Positions 54,890-64,000 of a stretch of 64,000 bases of DNA are shown piece by piece. The DNA is from Carnobacterium gallinarum DSM 4847 (GTDB lineage: Bacteria; Bacillota; Bacilli; Lactobacillales; Carnobacteriaceae), in assembly GCF_000744375.1 (NCBI RefSeq), contig NZ_JQLU01000005.1, positions 2,589,496 to 2,653,495 on the forward strand. Direction: 5' to 3'. The notes beneath the pieces are model-generated. The model saw only the letters and a program-made list of their open reading frames with translations, made no database searches and was not told the DNA's origin. The translations under genes were made by a program, and so were the position numbers. Every line of letters begins with the position of its first letter. Positions within the stretch are counted from its first letter, which is position 1.

Positions 54890-56206
54890 ATGGGAGAAAC
54901 AGACTTGAAAAAAGGCGTCAGTGGTTTGACGGCTTTAACAGTTGTTGTTGGAACTGTAATTGGAGCTGGAATTTTCTTTAAACCAACGGCTGTTTATGGA
55001 GCGGCAGGATCACCTGGTTTAGGCTTAATCGCTTGGATTTTAGGAGGTGTTATCGCAATTGCTGGTGGATTAACAGTTGCTGAAATCGGTACAATTTACA
55101 CGGAAACAGGCGGTATGATGATCTACTTGGAAAAAGTCTTTGGTAAATGGGTAGGCTTTTTAGTAGGTTGGGCTCAGATGGTTGTTTATTTCCCAGCAAA
55201 TATTGCCGCATTAGCAATTATTTTTGCAACTCAGATTGTTAGTTTATTTGATTTATCGGAATCAATTTTAGTACCTATTGCAGTAGGTACAGCAAGTTTT
55301 GTCATCATTCTGAATTTATTAGGAACGAAATACGGGGGCTTTATTCAAAATAGTGCAACGTTTTTAAAATTAGTGCCAATTGCTGTGATTATTGTTGCTG
55401 GTTTGGCTTACTCAGGTGGTGGGGTTGTTCGGTTATTTCCAATAAGTGTAGCCGATCATCCAGTTGTTACCAGCTTGGGATCAGCCTTAGTCGCGACAGT
55501 TTTTGCTTATGATGGATGGATGAACGTTGGAACATTAGCCGGAGAAATGAAAAATCCAGGGAAAGTCTTACCTAAAGTAATTATTGGAGGATTATCTATT
55601 GTCATGGCGGTTTATATTTTAATTAATATTGCCTATCTATTCGTGCTAAGTCCAAATGAGTTAGCAGCAACAGATACGCCTGCAGCAGCAGTAGCTCATG
55701 GGTTGTTTGGTAATTTTGGTGGGAAATTAGTGACGATTGGTATTTTAGTTTCCGTTTTTGGTGGAATTAATGGTTATACAATGTCTGGCTTACGAATTCC
55801 TTATACGTTAGCTAAGCAAAATATGTTGCCATTTAGCCATTGGTTTGGCAAGCTTCATCCTAAAAGTGCAATGCCTGTTAATGGTGGATTTGTGATGCTG
55901 ATTATCTCATTAATCATGATTCTATCCGGTCAGTTTAATCAGCTGACAGACTTGATGGTTTTTGTCATTTGGATTTTTAATACATTAACCTTTGCAGCAG
56001 TAGTAAAATTAAGACGAACTGAACCCACACTTCATCGTCCTTACCGCGTTCCTTTATATCCTGTAGTGCCGATTATTGCGATTTTAGGTGGCTTATACAT
56101 TATTCTGAATACATTAGTTGTTCAGCCGGAAAATGCAGCATTAGGCTTATTATTGACACTTGCAGGAATTCCTGTTTATTTATACTGTAAAAAGAAAAAT
56201 AATTAA
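54890..56206 (+). CDS. APC-family amino acid permease
   Basis: A 438-residue permease with 12 helices of the LeuT fold. The first unwound helix has VVGTVIGAGIFFKP, and AEIGTIYTETGGMMIYLEK follows helix 2. It is nearest in pattern to exchangers of the SteT/LAT group. Located after pheST, it may move an aromatic or related amino acid, but this is only context. An earlier in-frame ATG at 54851 lies in the pheT terminator; ATG 54890 has AAAGGAG at 9 bases and is chosen. Confidence 0.87.
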   Translation: MGETDLKKGVSGLTALTVVVGTVIGAGIFFKPTAVYGAAGSPGLGLIAWILGGVIAIAGGLTVAEIGTIYTETGGMMIYLEKVFGKWVGFLVGWAQMVVYFPANIAALAIIFATQIVSLFDLSESILVPIAVGTASFVIILNLLGTKYGGFIQNSATFLKLVPIAVIIVAGLAYSGGGVVRLFPISVADHPVVTSLGSALVATVFAYDGWMNVGTLAGEMKNPGKVLPKVIIGGLSIVMAVYILINIAYLFVLSPNELAATDTPAAAVAHGLFGNFGGKLVTIGILVSVFGGINGYTMSGLRIPYTLAKQNMLPFSHWFGKLHPKSAMPVNGGFVMLIISLIMILSGQFNQLTDLMVFVIWIFNTLTFAAVVKLRRTEPTLHRPYRVPLYPVVPIIAILGGLYIILNTLVVQPENAALGLLLTLAGIPVYLYCKKKNN

Positions 56207-56209
56207 TAA

Positions 56210-56266
56210 AACTAATTGTATGAGTACTTATGTTTCATAAAAGTATTCATACAGTTAGTTTTTATT
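56210..56266 (+). terminator. Rho-independent terminator
   Basis: Imperfect 20-bp hairpin (AACTAATTGTATGAGTACTT and partner) ending in a T-rich tail after the permease gene. Confidence 0.75.
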
Positions 56267-56302
56267 TAAAAAGGTTTAATTATTTATGTAAATACATTTT
56301 GG

Positions 56303-56316
56303 AGAAAACGTTAACA
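56303..56316. promoter_or_regulatory. Candidate cre site
   Basis: AGAAAACGTTAACA matches the CcpA cre consensus with one mismatch (first base), about 95 bases upstream of the small membrane-protein gene. Confidence 0.4.
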
Positions 56317-56408
56317 ATTAGTTAAGATACAGAAAATGGGTTAAGTGAAGCGCTGAAGTATGCTACTATAAAGTTAGTGAATTTAGTTAGAAAAGGAGTG
56401 TGTAGCAG

Positions 56409-56714
56409 TTGGAAACAATTCATCAATATTGGTATTTATACGAGTTACCCTATTTATTTTTTAGTTTATCCATTACGTTTTCTTTTTTTAGCACTTTTCT
56501 ACTCACTAAAAAGAACACAAAGTTAGCTGTGATAAATTGGATTAGTTCGTTATTTATGATTGTAGGCTTATTTTTTAGCACTTTTTTTTATGGGATACTG
56601 TTAGATGAATTCAATCTTCAAAATGATTTAATTATTTTAGGATTAGGTGTTTATTCTGTTAGTATTTTTCTCATACATACAGTGAAATTACTTGTTAGCA
56701 AGCTAAAAAAATAA
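56409..56714 (+). CDS. Small hypothetical membrane protein
   Basis: A 101-residue protein with three predicted helices (about 12-34, 40-63, 72-93) and a Lys-rich end (LLVSKLKK). I do not recognise a family. It starts with TTG, 10 bases after AGGAG, and has no better start. It forms a single-gene unit bounded by terminators, with a candidate cre site upstream. Probably real because of the ribosome site and the clean terminator. Confidence 0.65.
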   Translation: METIHQYWYLYELPYLFFSLSITFSFFSTFLLTKKNTKLAVINWISSLFMIVGLFFSTFFYGILLDEFNLQNDLIILGLGVYSVSIFLIHTVKLLVSKLKK

Positions 56715-56759
56715 AAGGATCCTAGAAAGTTAGTGTTAAAAACTTTCTAGGATCTTTTT
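56713..56759. terminator. Bidirectional terminator
   Basis: Near-perfect 19-bp stem (56713-56731 with 56741-56759), T and A runs on each side, between convergent genes. Confidence 0.9.
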
Positions 56760-56778
56760 GAATAGGAAAGTAGTTCTA

Positions 56779-57534
56779 TTAAAGCAATTGTTTATGCTCA
56801 TTAAAATAACTGCGGTAGAAAAGGTAACTAGCTAAGACTGAACCAATACTAGTAGCAGATAATAACATAAAAGTAACCATAATTTGATACTTAATTGCAT
56901 GAACTGGATCGACTCCAGCGAAAATTAAACCAGACATCATCCCAGGTAGACTGACAATTCCAACAGTCTTAGCAGAATCAATAGTAGGCGCCATCCCGGT
57001 TTTGACACAAGCTTGTAAGATTGAAAGAGAAGCTTGTTTAACGGTTGCTCCAAGGGCTAATTTTTCTAACACTTGTTGACGTTGATCTTGAAACATGGTG
57101 TTCATACTGCGGTAACAAAGCCCAATGGCAATCATTGAATTACTAGCAATCATTCCTGAAATAGGAATCATTTGAGAAGGGATAAATTGAATGGCGCCAG
57201 ATAGTACTAAAATTGAGATTGTAATGGCTGTACTTAGAAAAATGGCAATAAAGGAAACTTGAAAACTGTGACGTAGCCCTTTATTTCGTTTGCTGGCATT
57301 GTAAGAAGCATTAAAAATAATAATCAACATCATCACGATGGTTAGAAACGTATTGTTGACTTGAAAAATGTACTTTAATAAATAACCAACTAAAACCAAT
57401 TGAATAATGGCTCGAATAACGCCAAAGAAGATGTCTTTGGATAATCCTAGTTTTTCTTTGTAACTAATGGCCATCGAAATAAAAACTAACATTAAGGCTA
57501 ATGTTAAGGAGAGGTCATTGACGGCTAAATTCAT
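56779..57534 (-). CDS. fetB: FetB-type ABC permease (UPF0014)
   Basis: A 251-residue membrane protein of the UPF0014/FetB family, about seven helices, with signatures IPISGMIASNSMIAIG, ALGATVKQAS and GIVSLPGMMSGLIFAGVDP. With FetA it forms an exporter linked in E. coli to iron homeostasis and resistance to peroxide. It overlaps the ATPase gene by 4 bases. Substrate in this organism is not proved. Confidence 0.88.
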   Translation of the reverse strand: MNLAVNDLSLTLALMLVFISMAISYKEKLGLSKDIFFGVIRAIIQLVLVGYLLKYIFQVNNTFLTIVMMLIIIFNASYNASKRNKGLRHSFQVSFIAIFLSTAITISILVLSGAIQFIPSQMIPISGMIASNSMIAIGLCYRSMNTMFQDQRQQVLEKLALGATVKQASLSILQACVKTGMAPTIDSAKTVGIVSLPGMMSGLIFAGVDPVHAIKYQIMVTFMLLSATSIGSVLASYLFYRSYFNEHKQLL

Positions 57535-58181
57535 TTATGTGTCACCAACTTTCCTGCTTGAATTGTTTTAAGATTTGTTGCGGTTTTTATTTCTTCAGCG
57601 TCGTGAGTGACTTGAAGAATAGTTAGCTTCTTATCTTGATTCAATAGTGTAATCAAACGCTGAACAATGGTTTTGCTTTCTTCGTCTAAACCAGCAGTTA
57701 CTTCATCTAATAATAAAACTTGTGGAAGAAAAACTAAATTCCGAATTAAAGCAACTCGTTGACGCTCACCACCAGAAAGTTCTTGAACTGACTTTGTTAA
57801 ATAACTTTTAGGCAAATCAACTTGGGCTAATAAATCTAGACAATATTGTTCTTGAAAGGCTAGTTCTCGAATTGTATATGGAAAAGTCAAATTATCTTGA
57901 ACAGTTGAGCCAAATAAAGTGGGTTGTTGAAAACAATAAGAAATTTTTTTGCGATATTCGGTAGGCTCTATTTCACGCCAGTTTTGACCAGCAATTAAAA
58001 TTTCGCCACTTGTGGGAGAAAGTAAAGAGGCAATAATTTTAAGCAAGGTGCTTTTTCCACTACCAGAAGGTCCTGAAAAAGTAATAAAGTCTTGTTTTTG
58101 AATGGATAAGGAAATATCGGATAAAATAACTTGTTCTTCTTTTTTATAAGAGAGGGAATTTAGTTGAATAAGTGGAGTCAT
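57531..58181 (-). CDS. fetA: FetA-type ABC ATPase
   Basis: A 216-residue ABC ATPase with Walker A (FSGPSGSGKSTLLK), Q-loop (SYCFQQPTLFG), signature (ELSGGERQRVAL), Walker B (VLLLDEVTAGLD) and switch His (QVTHDAEEI). It belongs to the YbbL/FetA group and pairs with the permease downstream (ATGA overlap). First gene of the minus-strand operon; the only promoter region is 58182-58300, shared divergently with the repeat protein. Confidence 0.88.
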   Translation of the reverse strand: MTPLIQLNSLSYKKEEQVILSDISLSIQKQDFITFSGPSGSGKSTLLKIIASLLSPTSGEILIAGQNWREIEPTEYRKKISYCFQQPTLFGSTVQDNLTFPYTIRELAFQEQYCLDLLAQVDLPKSYLTKSVQELSGGERQRVALIRNLVFLPQVLLLDEVTAGLDEESKTIVQRLITLLNQDKKLTILQVTHDAEEIKTATNLKTIQAGKLVTHK

Positions 58182-58302
58182 TTAAGCAACCTACTTTCAT
58201 TTGATTGTTAGTTCATTTTAACATAAATTCTATGGTAGGGATTTAAAAGATATCTGTTATACTAAATAGAGATACATAAGAATTAAGGAGGAGTTGGGAG
58301 TT

Positions 58303-59928
58303 TTGGTGAGTATCATTGGAATGGGAATAAGTCTTTGTTTAATGGCTTTGTCTTTGTATTACTTAAAATTAACTAGCAAAGAAAAAGTAGGGGTCATTAT
58401 TTTATTGACTAGTTTCTTTCTTTTTACAGGAAGTAGCTATTTGATGTTTGTAAGCGATATGCCAGATTTTTCTTTTTCTAAATTGAATCTTCCTAAAATG
58501 AAGTGGAGTTTTCCAGTGATAACTGGGAAAAACGAAGAAAGAATGGAGCGTCCACTTGAGAACAGTACAGAACATTATCAAGTTGGAAAGGATTTAGACG
58601 CAGGTATTTATTTTTTAGAAGTACCAGAGCGAAGATTTTCATTTTACTATTATGTCTACAATCAGTCAGAGGACAAACTATTATTGAAAAGTTATAGCTC
58701 TCATTCTCGTTGGCTTGAATTAAAAGAAAATGAAAATTTATACTTAACAAAAGAGGTTAAAGTTATTTCTCAAGCAGAACAGCAAGCAAAAATCACACCA
58801 CAAACAAGTTATAGAGAACAAGCTTATTATGTTGGTGTTGATATTCCAGCAGGGGAATATTACGTTGAAAAACAATTTTCATATGGACACATTCGTAAGT
58901 TTTCGGATTTAAGAATAGACGATGCTGTCGGAGAATTAAAGAACCTATCCTACGATAATGATGGCTATATACAATTAAGCGAAGGAGAATCAATCGATAC
59001 AGAATGGGTAGAGCTTTATCCAGTAGCTGAAAATAAGCAAGGGGGAAGAGATTATAAAAAAGAGAGTGGAATGTACAAAGTTGGAACAGAAATTCCAGCA
59101 GGTTCCTATTATATAACTGATTTAAATGAGGAAAGTAACGTTCTTATTTATCAAAATGGAGTTAGTTTTGAAAGTGAAAGAGAGCGTCGACGATTTAGAG
59201 ATGCGGAGTATTCCTTGATTAGCTTAAAAGAAGGTGAGTATGTTGATCTAACTCATGTTAAATTGGATTCAATAGAGAAAGCACCAAAATTTGTAAACGC
59301 CAGTAAACTAAAAAAAGAGACTTTTTTAGTGGGTGCAACTATTGATTCAGGCTGGTATCAAGTAATTGCTAATTTGAAAAATAATGAATCATATGCTAAT
59401 TATGAGATTACTTATCCAGATAATCAATCTAAGTTCTATAGTGGTGTATATAGAAATAAAGAATTTGTTTATTTAGATGATGGAATGCTTGTTGATTTCA
59501 ATCAGGTTCAAGTTAAATCAATCAAGCCAACTTATCAAAAAGTTGATCCTGCTAGTTGGGTTCAAAATACCCTTGAAGAAGATTCGTACCAGATAACCAA
59601 AATCAGCGAAGATTTATTAAAATCAACCATTCAATACGTAAGCTTTAGTCCAGATGGGCTTTATATAGATAGATCGATAGTTAAATATGGGGAAGTGAAG
59701 GAACAAAAAGAAAGTCAACTTTTAGAAAAGCTAGTAAAAATTGCAAAAGAAAAAGAATTAACGACTATTTTTATAGGAAGCGACAATGTTCATTTTAGTT
59801 TTGCAAAAGATCATAAGCTGAAAATGGATTTAACCTATAGATCAGCTCTTAAGCCATCAGGCAATGCTGTAAATTGGATTTTGAAAGAGTATCCTAATTG
59901 GACAGTTGATTTTAGAGAAGAAAATTAA
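58303..59928 (+). CDS. Membrane protein with four repeats of an about 80-residue module
   Basis: A 541-residue protein of unknown function. Two N-terminal helices (about 4-25 and 30-52) precede a large ectodomain with four copies of one module. Each begins with a YxVGxxIPAGxYYV-like strand (residues near 92, 175, 258 and 341) and ends with an xLxEGExVDLxxV-like strand. A C-terminal region (about 410-541) follows without repeats. The module looks beta-rich and may bind a ligand or wall polymer. Start: TTG 58294 abuts the AAGGAGGAG site, so TTG 58303 (or GTG 58306) is preferred. Extended -10 TGTTATACT ends near 58262. Confidence 0.65.
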   Translation: MVSIIGMGISLCLMALSLYYLKLTSKEKVGVIILLTSFFLFTGSSYLMFVSDMPDFSFSKLNLPKMKWSFPVITGKNEERMERPLENSTEHYQVGKDLDAGIYFLEVPERRFSFYYYVYNQSEDKLLLKSYSSHSRWLELKENENLYLTKEVKVISQAEQQAKITPQTSYREQAYYVGVDIPAGEYYVEKQFSYGHIRKFSDLRIDDAVGELKNLSYDNDGYIQLSEGESIDTEWVELYPVAENKQGGRDYKKESGMYKVGTEIPAGSYYITDLNEESNVLIYQNGVSFESERERRRFRDAEYSLISLKEGEYVDLTHVKLDSIEKAPKFVNASKLKKETFLVGATIDSGWYQVIANLKNNESYANYEITYPDNQSKFYSGVYRNKEFVYLDDGMLVDFNQVQVKSIKPTYQKVDPASWVQNTLEEDSYQITKISEDLLKSTIQYVSFSPDGLYIDRSIVKYGEVKEQKESQLLEKLVKIAKEKELTTIFIGSDNVHFSFAKDHKLKMDLTYRSALKPSGNAVNWILKEYPNWTVDFREEN

Positions 59929-60042
59929 GCTTATAAAACAGCATAAGAACTAAAAAATTATACTGAATTTTTTTCAACGAGAGAGGAATTTAATTGAGTA
60001 GCAAAGGACGTCATTGTGAATAATGGAATAAGCTACTAATAA

Positions 60043-60086
60043 AAAAATACGTCAATCAAAAGTTTAGTTTTGATTGACGTATTTTT
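60043..60086. terminator. Strong bidirectional terminator
   Basis: Perfect 19-bp stem (60043-60061 with 60068-60086), 6-base loop, A and T runs. It ends rnhC on the minus strand and any transcript from the repeat protein gene. Confidence 0.92.
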
Positions 60087-60090
60087 ATGT

Positions 60091-61056
60091 TTATTTACTG
60101 AAAGATTCCTTTAATCCTGCGATTTTCTTGGCTTTTTCAGTATTAGCAAAGTGTAATTTAGCGTATTTTCCAAGTAATTTTGTTCCGCCACGTTTCAATA
60201 AACGAGCAGCTACTAAATCAACATTGCTACCAGCTCCGGAAGGAATAGTTGTACCAGCTTCTTTTGTTAAGTCCTCCAAGCCCTTTAGGAAAGAGTAGCG
60301 AGCTAAAATAGATGCAGCAGCAACGGCTAAATGATGTCCTTCACCTTTTGTTTGAAAATAAACTTTATCTTTGATTTGAACTGTTTGATCGGCAATATGT
60401 TTATAATACGTACTTGGCAACTCAAATTGATCGATTAAAATACCCTCAGGAACTTCAGGCTGAATTTTAGTTAAAACATTGCCTAATGCTTGATTATGCA
60501 AGACAGCTTTCATTTTTCCTTGAGTCATAGTTGGTTGGATTTGATTGTATTTTTCAGGCATAACGTTTAATAAACTATGGGGCAAGAACGTTAGTAGATC
60601 TTTAGCAATAGCTATGATTTCGGGATCTTTTAAATCTTTTGAATCTTTAACACCTAGTTCTTTAAGTAAGGGAATCTGATCCTTAGCTACATAGGCAGCA
60701 ACCACTGTTAAGGGACCAAAATAACTACCTGTTCCAACTTCGTCACTTCCAATAACAGACCAATTGGCAAAACCTGTTGGTAAAGGTGTATTGATTGATT
60801 TGCTCGTTGTTTTTTTTGTTGAAGCGGGGCTTGCTTGTGCCTTTCCTGCCCAAATTTGTGCTTCTTTGGAAGCTGAACTTCCTTGGAATAAAACTTTTCC
60901 TGAGTTATACGCAGTAATATTTACTGAACTTTTTTTTGCGGAAAAGACAGCTCCAGGCGGAGTTTGTGGTTTTAAGACCGATTTATAATATTCTTTCATT
61001 TCAAGAATTGTTTTTTGATTGGTTACTAAGACTTCATGTGCCATTTTGTCACTCAT
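60091..61056 (-). CDS. rnhC: Ribonuclease HIII
   Basis: A 321-residue RNase HIII. The N-terminal TBP-like substrate-binding domain (about 1-90) is followed by the catalytic domain with SVIGSDEVGTGSYFGPLTV (Asp-Glu pair), LGVKDSKDL, and later acidic residues including LIDQFE. It removes RNA from RNA/DNA hybrids. Two in-frame ATGs (61056 and 61044) are possible; neither has a strong ribosome site. It is divergent from zapA, the conserved order with zapA-cvpA-mutS2 in Firmicutes. Confidence 0.93.
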   Translation of the reverse strand: MSDKMAHEVLVTNQKTILEMKEYYKSVLKPQTPPGAVFSAKKSSVNITAYNSGKVLFQGSSASKEAQIWAGKAQASPASTKKTTSKSINTPLPTGFANWSVIGSDEVGTGSYFGPLTVVAAYVAKDQIPLLKELGVKDSKDLKDPEIIAIAKDLLTFLPHSLLNVMPEKYNQIQPTMTQGKMKAVLHNQALGNVLTKIQPEVPEGILIDQFELPSTYYKHIADQTVQIKDKVYFQTKGEGHHLAVAAASILARYSFLKGLEDLTKEAGTTIPSGAGSNVDLVAARLLKRGGTKLLGKYAKLHFANTEKAKKIAGLKESFSK

Positions 61057-61247
61057 TTCTTCACATATTTTCTTTTAGTTTAGCATAAATGGATACATTC
61101 TAGTGAATTTATTTCGCCTGTTTGCTAGTATTTCTGTAAAATCTAACAGCTAATTCTAATTATTTTCCTAAATATTTGCAAAAAAGATGCCACTCCATTC
61201 CAATTCATGTTAAAATGAGAGAAATGTGATTTTAGGAGGAATACGCA

Positions 61248-61529
61248 ATGTCAGGTGGGAAAAAACGTTATAAAGCAACCATTGCTGGAAAATCCTATAC
61301 CATTGTTGGCTCTCGACCAATTGAGCATCTTCAATTAGTTGCTCATACAGTGGATGAACAGATACATCAAATTAAAGCTTTAACAACAGGTCTTGATCAA
61401 GAAGAGATAGCGGTGTTGACAGCGGTAAATGCCGTATCTGATCAATTGGAAATGCAAATAAAACTAGAAAAAATGCAACTTGAAATAGATCGCTTAAATG
61501 AAGAAATAAAGGATGTTCCTGAGAATTAA
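61248..61529 (+). CDS. zapA: Cell division protein ZapA
   Basis: A 93-residue protein: N-terminal beta-rich head (KRYKATIAGKSYTIVGSRP) and a C-terminal coiled coil (LEMQIKLEKMQLEIDRLNEE). ZapA cross-links FtsZ filaments in the division ring. The order rnhC (divergent), zapA, cvpA, mutS2 is conserved in Firmicutes and supports this call. TAGGAGG lies before the ATG. Confidence 0.92.
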   Translation: MSGGKKRYKATIAGKSYTIVGSRPIEHLQLVAHTVDEQIHQIKALTTGLDQEEIAVLTAVNAVSDQLEMQIKLEKMQLEIDRLNEEIKDVPEN

Positions 61530-61560
61530 ACCACTCTCTAAAGGCTCCGTTTAGAAAAGG

Positions 61561-62115
61561 ATGATTGTATTGCTTTCAATAGGAATTATTATTGTACTAG
61601 CTATTGGTTTTTATGGCGGTGCTAGAAGAGGATTAGTTTTACAAGTTGTGATGACAGTTGGATACTTATTATCGTATCTAATTGCTCGAATTTATTATAT
61701 AAAATTAGGTGCTAATTTGGAGCTATTTGTTCCATATCCATCTGCAACAGAAAATAGCAAGTTTGTTTTTTTTGATCATGCAATGGGACTGGAATTAGAT
61801 AAGGCTTTTTATAATGCAGTGGCTTTTATGCTGATTCTTTTTGTAGGCTGGTTATTAACTCGTTTTATTGGATCGATGTTAACAAAGCTAACTTTTTTCC
61901 CTGTTATTAAACAAGCGAATTATTTAGGTGGCGGAATCTTGAGCTTTTTAGTCGTTTATGTAGGGATTTTCCTAGTATTGTATGTTGCTGCTATGATTCC
62001 AATGGAAGTTATCCAAGGCGCATTACGCCAAAGTTCGCTAGCACAGATGATTGTCAAAAATACACCTATTTTATCCAATCAAATCTATCAATGGTGGATT
62101 GGAACGATGGGGTAA
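61561..62115 (+). CDS. CvpA family membrane protein
   Basis: A 184-residue protein with four helices and the CvpA start (LSIGIIIVLAIGFYGGARRGLVLQV). CvpA was named for colicin V production in E. coli; its role in Firmicutes is unknown, perhaps in envelope stability. It lies 31 bases after zapA with only a modest ribosome site (AAAAGGATG), so coupled expression is likely. Confidence 0.88.
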   Translation: MIVLLSIGIIIVLAIGFYGGARRGLVLQVVMTVGYLLSYLIARIYYIKLGANLELFVPYPSATENSKFVFFDHAMGLELDKAFYNAVAFMLILFVGWLLTRFIGSMLTKLTFFPVIKQANYLGGGILSFLVVYVGIFLVLYVAAMIPMEVIQGALRQSSLAQMIVKNTPILSNQIYQWWIGTMG

Positions 62116-62222
62116 GAATTCAGTGAACACTAAAAAGAGCCTCTAAGGAAGAATGTTTCTTTAGGGGCTTACTTAGACTAATGAACCAAAAGAGTGAAGG
62201 CTATTGAAAAGGAGTGAGAACG

Positions 62223-64000
62223 TTGAATAAAAAAATTATGCAAACATTAGAGTTTGATAAAATAAAAAAAGCCTTGTTGAATTATACTGCTTCTGAATTA
62301 GGCAGAGCAGAAGTTGAAACTATGAGTCCTTCGACTGAATTAGCAGAAGTTCAGCAATGGCAAGAAGAAACAGAAGACGGAGCAAAACTATTACGCCTAA
62401 AAGGCGGTATGCCGATTCCAAAATTGCAAAATATTAAGCCACATTTAAAGCGCTTAGAAATTGGCGCAATGTTAAACGGTTTAGAAATTGCTCAGATTGG
62501 TAAAGTTTTACGAACAACAACAGAAGTGACGCGCTTTTTTGATGATTTAGCGGAAACCGGCGTGGAGTTATTTCGTCTATATGAATTAGTCGCCAAATTA
62601 ATTACCCTACCTAGCTTAAATCAATTAATTCGTGAAGCGATTGATGAAGATGGTCGCGTGATGGATGACGCGAGCCCCGCTTTAAAAGGAATTAGAACAG
62701 GAATGAAACGTTCTGAAAGCAACATCCGTGAAAAATTAGATAGCTTAGTTAGAGGGAAAAATGCTCAGTATTTAAGTGATGCACTTGTAACTATGCGTAA
62801 TGATCGATATGTTATCCCTGTAAAAGCTGAATACCGCAGTCACTTTGGTGGTGTAGTACATGATCAAAGTTCAACTGGGCAAACATTATTTATTGAGCCA
62901 CAAAGTGTTGTTGATTTAAACAATAAACTGCGACAATTGCAAATTGAAGAACGTCAAGAGATTGATCGGATCCTGGCAGAATTATCTAATGAGATTGCGC
63001 CATACGGCAATGAAATTCTGTTAAATATGGTCTTACTTGGGCAATTGGATTTTATTGGAGCTAAAGCGAGTTATGGCAAAAGTATTCAAGCAACGCGCCC
63101 GTTAGTGAGTGAAGTGAATGATGTTCGGTTTAATCAAGCACGTCATCCGCTTTTAGATCAGCATATGGCTGTTGCTAACGATATTACCATTGGCGGAGAT
63201 TATCAAGCAGTTGTGATTACAGGACCTAATACTGGTGGGAAAACTATTACCTTAAAAACTTTAGGTCTGCTTCAATTAATGGGACAATCCGGGTTACAAT
63301 TGCCTGTTGCTGAAGAAAGTCAGATGGGGATTTTTACTGAAATTTTTGCAGATATCGGTGATGAACAATCAATTGAACAAAGCTTAAGTACGTTCTCCTC
63401 ACATATGACTAATATTGTTTCGATCTTAGATCGAATCGATGATCAAAGCTTAGTTTTATTTGATGAATTGGGAGCTGGAACAGATCCACAAGAAGGTGCT
63501 GCTTTGGCAATTGCGATTTTGGATAAAGTTGGTGGGATTGGCAGTTATGTCATGGCAACTACTCATTATCCAGAATTAAAAGCCTATGGTTACAATCGTC
63601 CTGGGACAATTAATGCCAGTATGGAATTTGATGTAGAAACGTTAAGTCCAACATATCGCTTATTAATTGGTGTTCCTGGTCGTAGTAATGCCTTTGAAAT
63701 TTCTAAACGATTAGGACTTGCCGAAGATGTAATTTCAGCAGCTAGAAATCTGATTGATGGAGAAAGTCAAAACTTAAATGAAATGATTGCAGATTTAGAA
63801 AATCGCCGTAAAATGACCGAAATGGAATACCATGAAGTACGTCAATATATTCAAGAATCAGAGGAACTGCATCGCGATTTAACGACAGCTGTAGAACAAT
63901 TTTTTGGTGAACGAGAAGAGCTAATGAAAAAAGCTCGTGAAAAAGCCAATCGAGTAGTTGAAGAAGCAGAAGAGGAAGCAAATCAAATTGTGACTAATTT
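62223..64000 (+). CDS. mutS2: MutS2 DNA/ribosome rescue ATPase, 5' part
   Basis: The gene runs off the window end after 592 codons. It starts with TTG, 6 bases after a GGAGTGAG site (MNKKIMQTLEFDKIKKALLN). The visible part has the core/lever region, Walker A GPNTGGKT (63222-63245, residue 334), the Walker B stretch LVLFDELGAGTDPQEGAAL and the TTHYPELKAYGY switch. The final visible section begins the charged coil leading to the C-terminal KOW and Smr nuclease domains, which lie outside. MutS2 suppresses recombination and splits collided ribosomes in B. subtilis. Confidence 0.95.
   Translation, partial: MNKKIMQTLEFDKIKKALLNYTASELGRAEVETMSPSTELAEVQQWQEETEDGAKLLRLKGGMPIPKLQNIKPHLKRLEIGAMLNGLEIAQIGKVLRTTTEVTRFFDDLAETGVELFRLYELVAKLITLPSLNQLIREAIDEDGRVMDDASPALKGIRTGMKRSESNIREKLDSLVRGKNAQYLSDALVTMRNDRYVIPVKAEYRSHFGGVVHDQSSTGQTLFIEPQSVVDLNNKLRQLQIEERQEIDRILAELSNEIAPYGNEILLNMVLLGQLDFIGAKASYGKSIQATRPLVSEVNDVRFNQARHPLLDQHMAVANDITIGGDYQAVVITGPNTGGKTITLKTLGLLQLMGQSGLQLPVAEESQMGIFTEIFADIGDEQSIEQSLSTFSSHMTNIVSILDRIDDQSLVLFDELGAGTDPQEGAALAIAILDKVGGIGSYVMATTHYPELKAYGYNRPGTINASMEFDVETLSPTYRLLIGVPGRSNAFEISKRLGLAEDVISAARNLIDGESQNLNEMIADLENRRKMTEMEYHEVRQYIQESEELHRDLTTAVEQFFGEREELMKKAREKANRVVEEAEEEANQIVTN

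Noticed and set aside
60074-60298. Plus-strand ORF of 74 residues
   Set aside because: Antisense to rnhC and overlapping its terminator; no independent signals.
1-64000. CRISPR arrays, tRNA or rRNA genes, prophage
   Set aside because: No regularly spaced repeats, tRNA-like cloverleaf with conserved TTCGA arm, rRNA or phage structural genes were recognised on reading. A tRNAscan-SE and CRISPR search would confirm.

Overview
This is a low-GC Firmicute chromosome segment, most likely from the Lactobacillales and near Carnobacterium or Enterococcus. That is an inference from gene content: a WxL-type surface protein, a T-box-controlled pheST, HelD, FetAB, a PcsB/CwlO-like hydrolase, and the AT-rich sequence. 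No rRNA, tRNA, CRISPR array, origin or intact prophage was seen. Most of the window is core metabolism, regulation and envelope genes in short operons separated by clear hairpin terminators.

Layout. 1-2.9 kb: remnant of a surface-protein locus (DUF916/DUF3324 protein and a beta-helix adhesin-like protein). 3-13.6 kb: helD, a glycolipid-type glycosyltransferase with a DUF308 membrane partner, a SEC-C protein, DegV with DUF1836, a CPA1 Na+/H+ antiporter, yidD and a thioredoxin. 14-18.3 kb: ACT/PFL pair, then a SHOCT membrane protein with a two-component system whose sensor loop is Met/His-rich. 18.5-25.9 kb: carbohydrate ABC importer (two permeases and a lipoprotein) with YesL and a YesM/YesN two-component system.

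26.1-29.5 kb is the main accessory region: a compact type VII secretion effector module. It has two small LXG-associated adaptors, an LXG protein whose C-terminus looks like a papain-type cysteine protease, and a membrane-anchored protein that is the best immunity candidate. A decayed ISL3-family transposase end lies next to it. No secretion machinery is encoded in the window.

29.6-41.7 kb: glnK-amtB, a phnD / phnC-phnE-phnE importer with an unexplained structured RNA between phnD and phnC, a cytoplasmic-type 5'-nucleotidase, LtrA, two tandem universal stress proteins, and a RpiR regulator with an EIIC permease facing a GH4 6-phospho-beta-glucosidase. 43-50.7 kb: EcsC, an unrecognised 53-residue membrane peptide with its own promoter and terminator, an MFS transporter, a LacI regulator, an M23 hydrolase, a SpoU methyltransferase, an HD hydrolase, an IS3-family remnant and an HxlR regulator. 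50.9-64 kb: a Phe T-box with pheST, an APC permease, fetAB, a four-repeat membrane protein, rnhC, zapA, cvpA and the 5' part of mutS2, which runs off the window.

Several start codons were moved downstream because the first possible start overlaps its own ribosome binding site; these are stated per gene.
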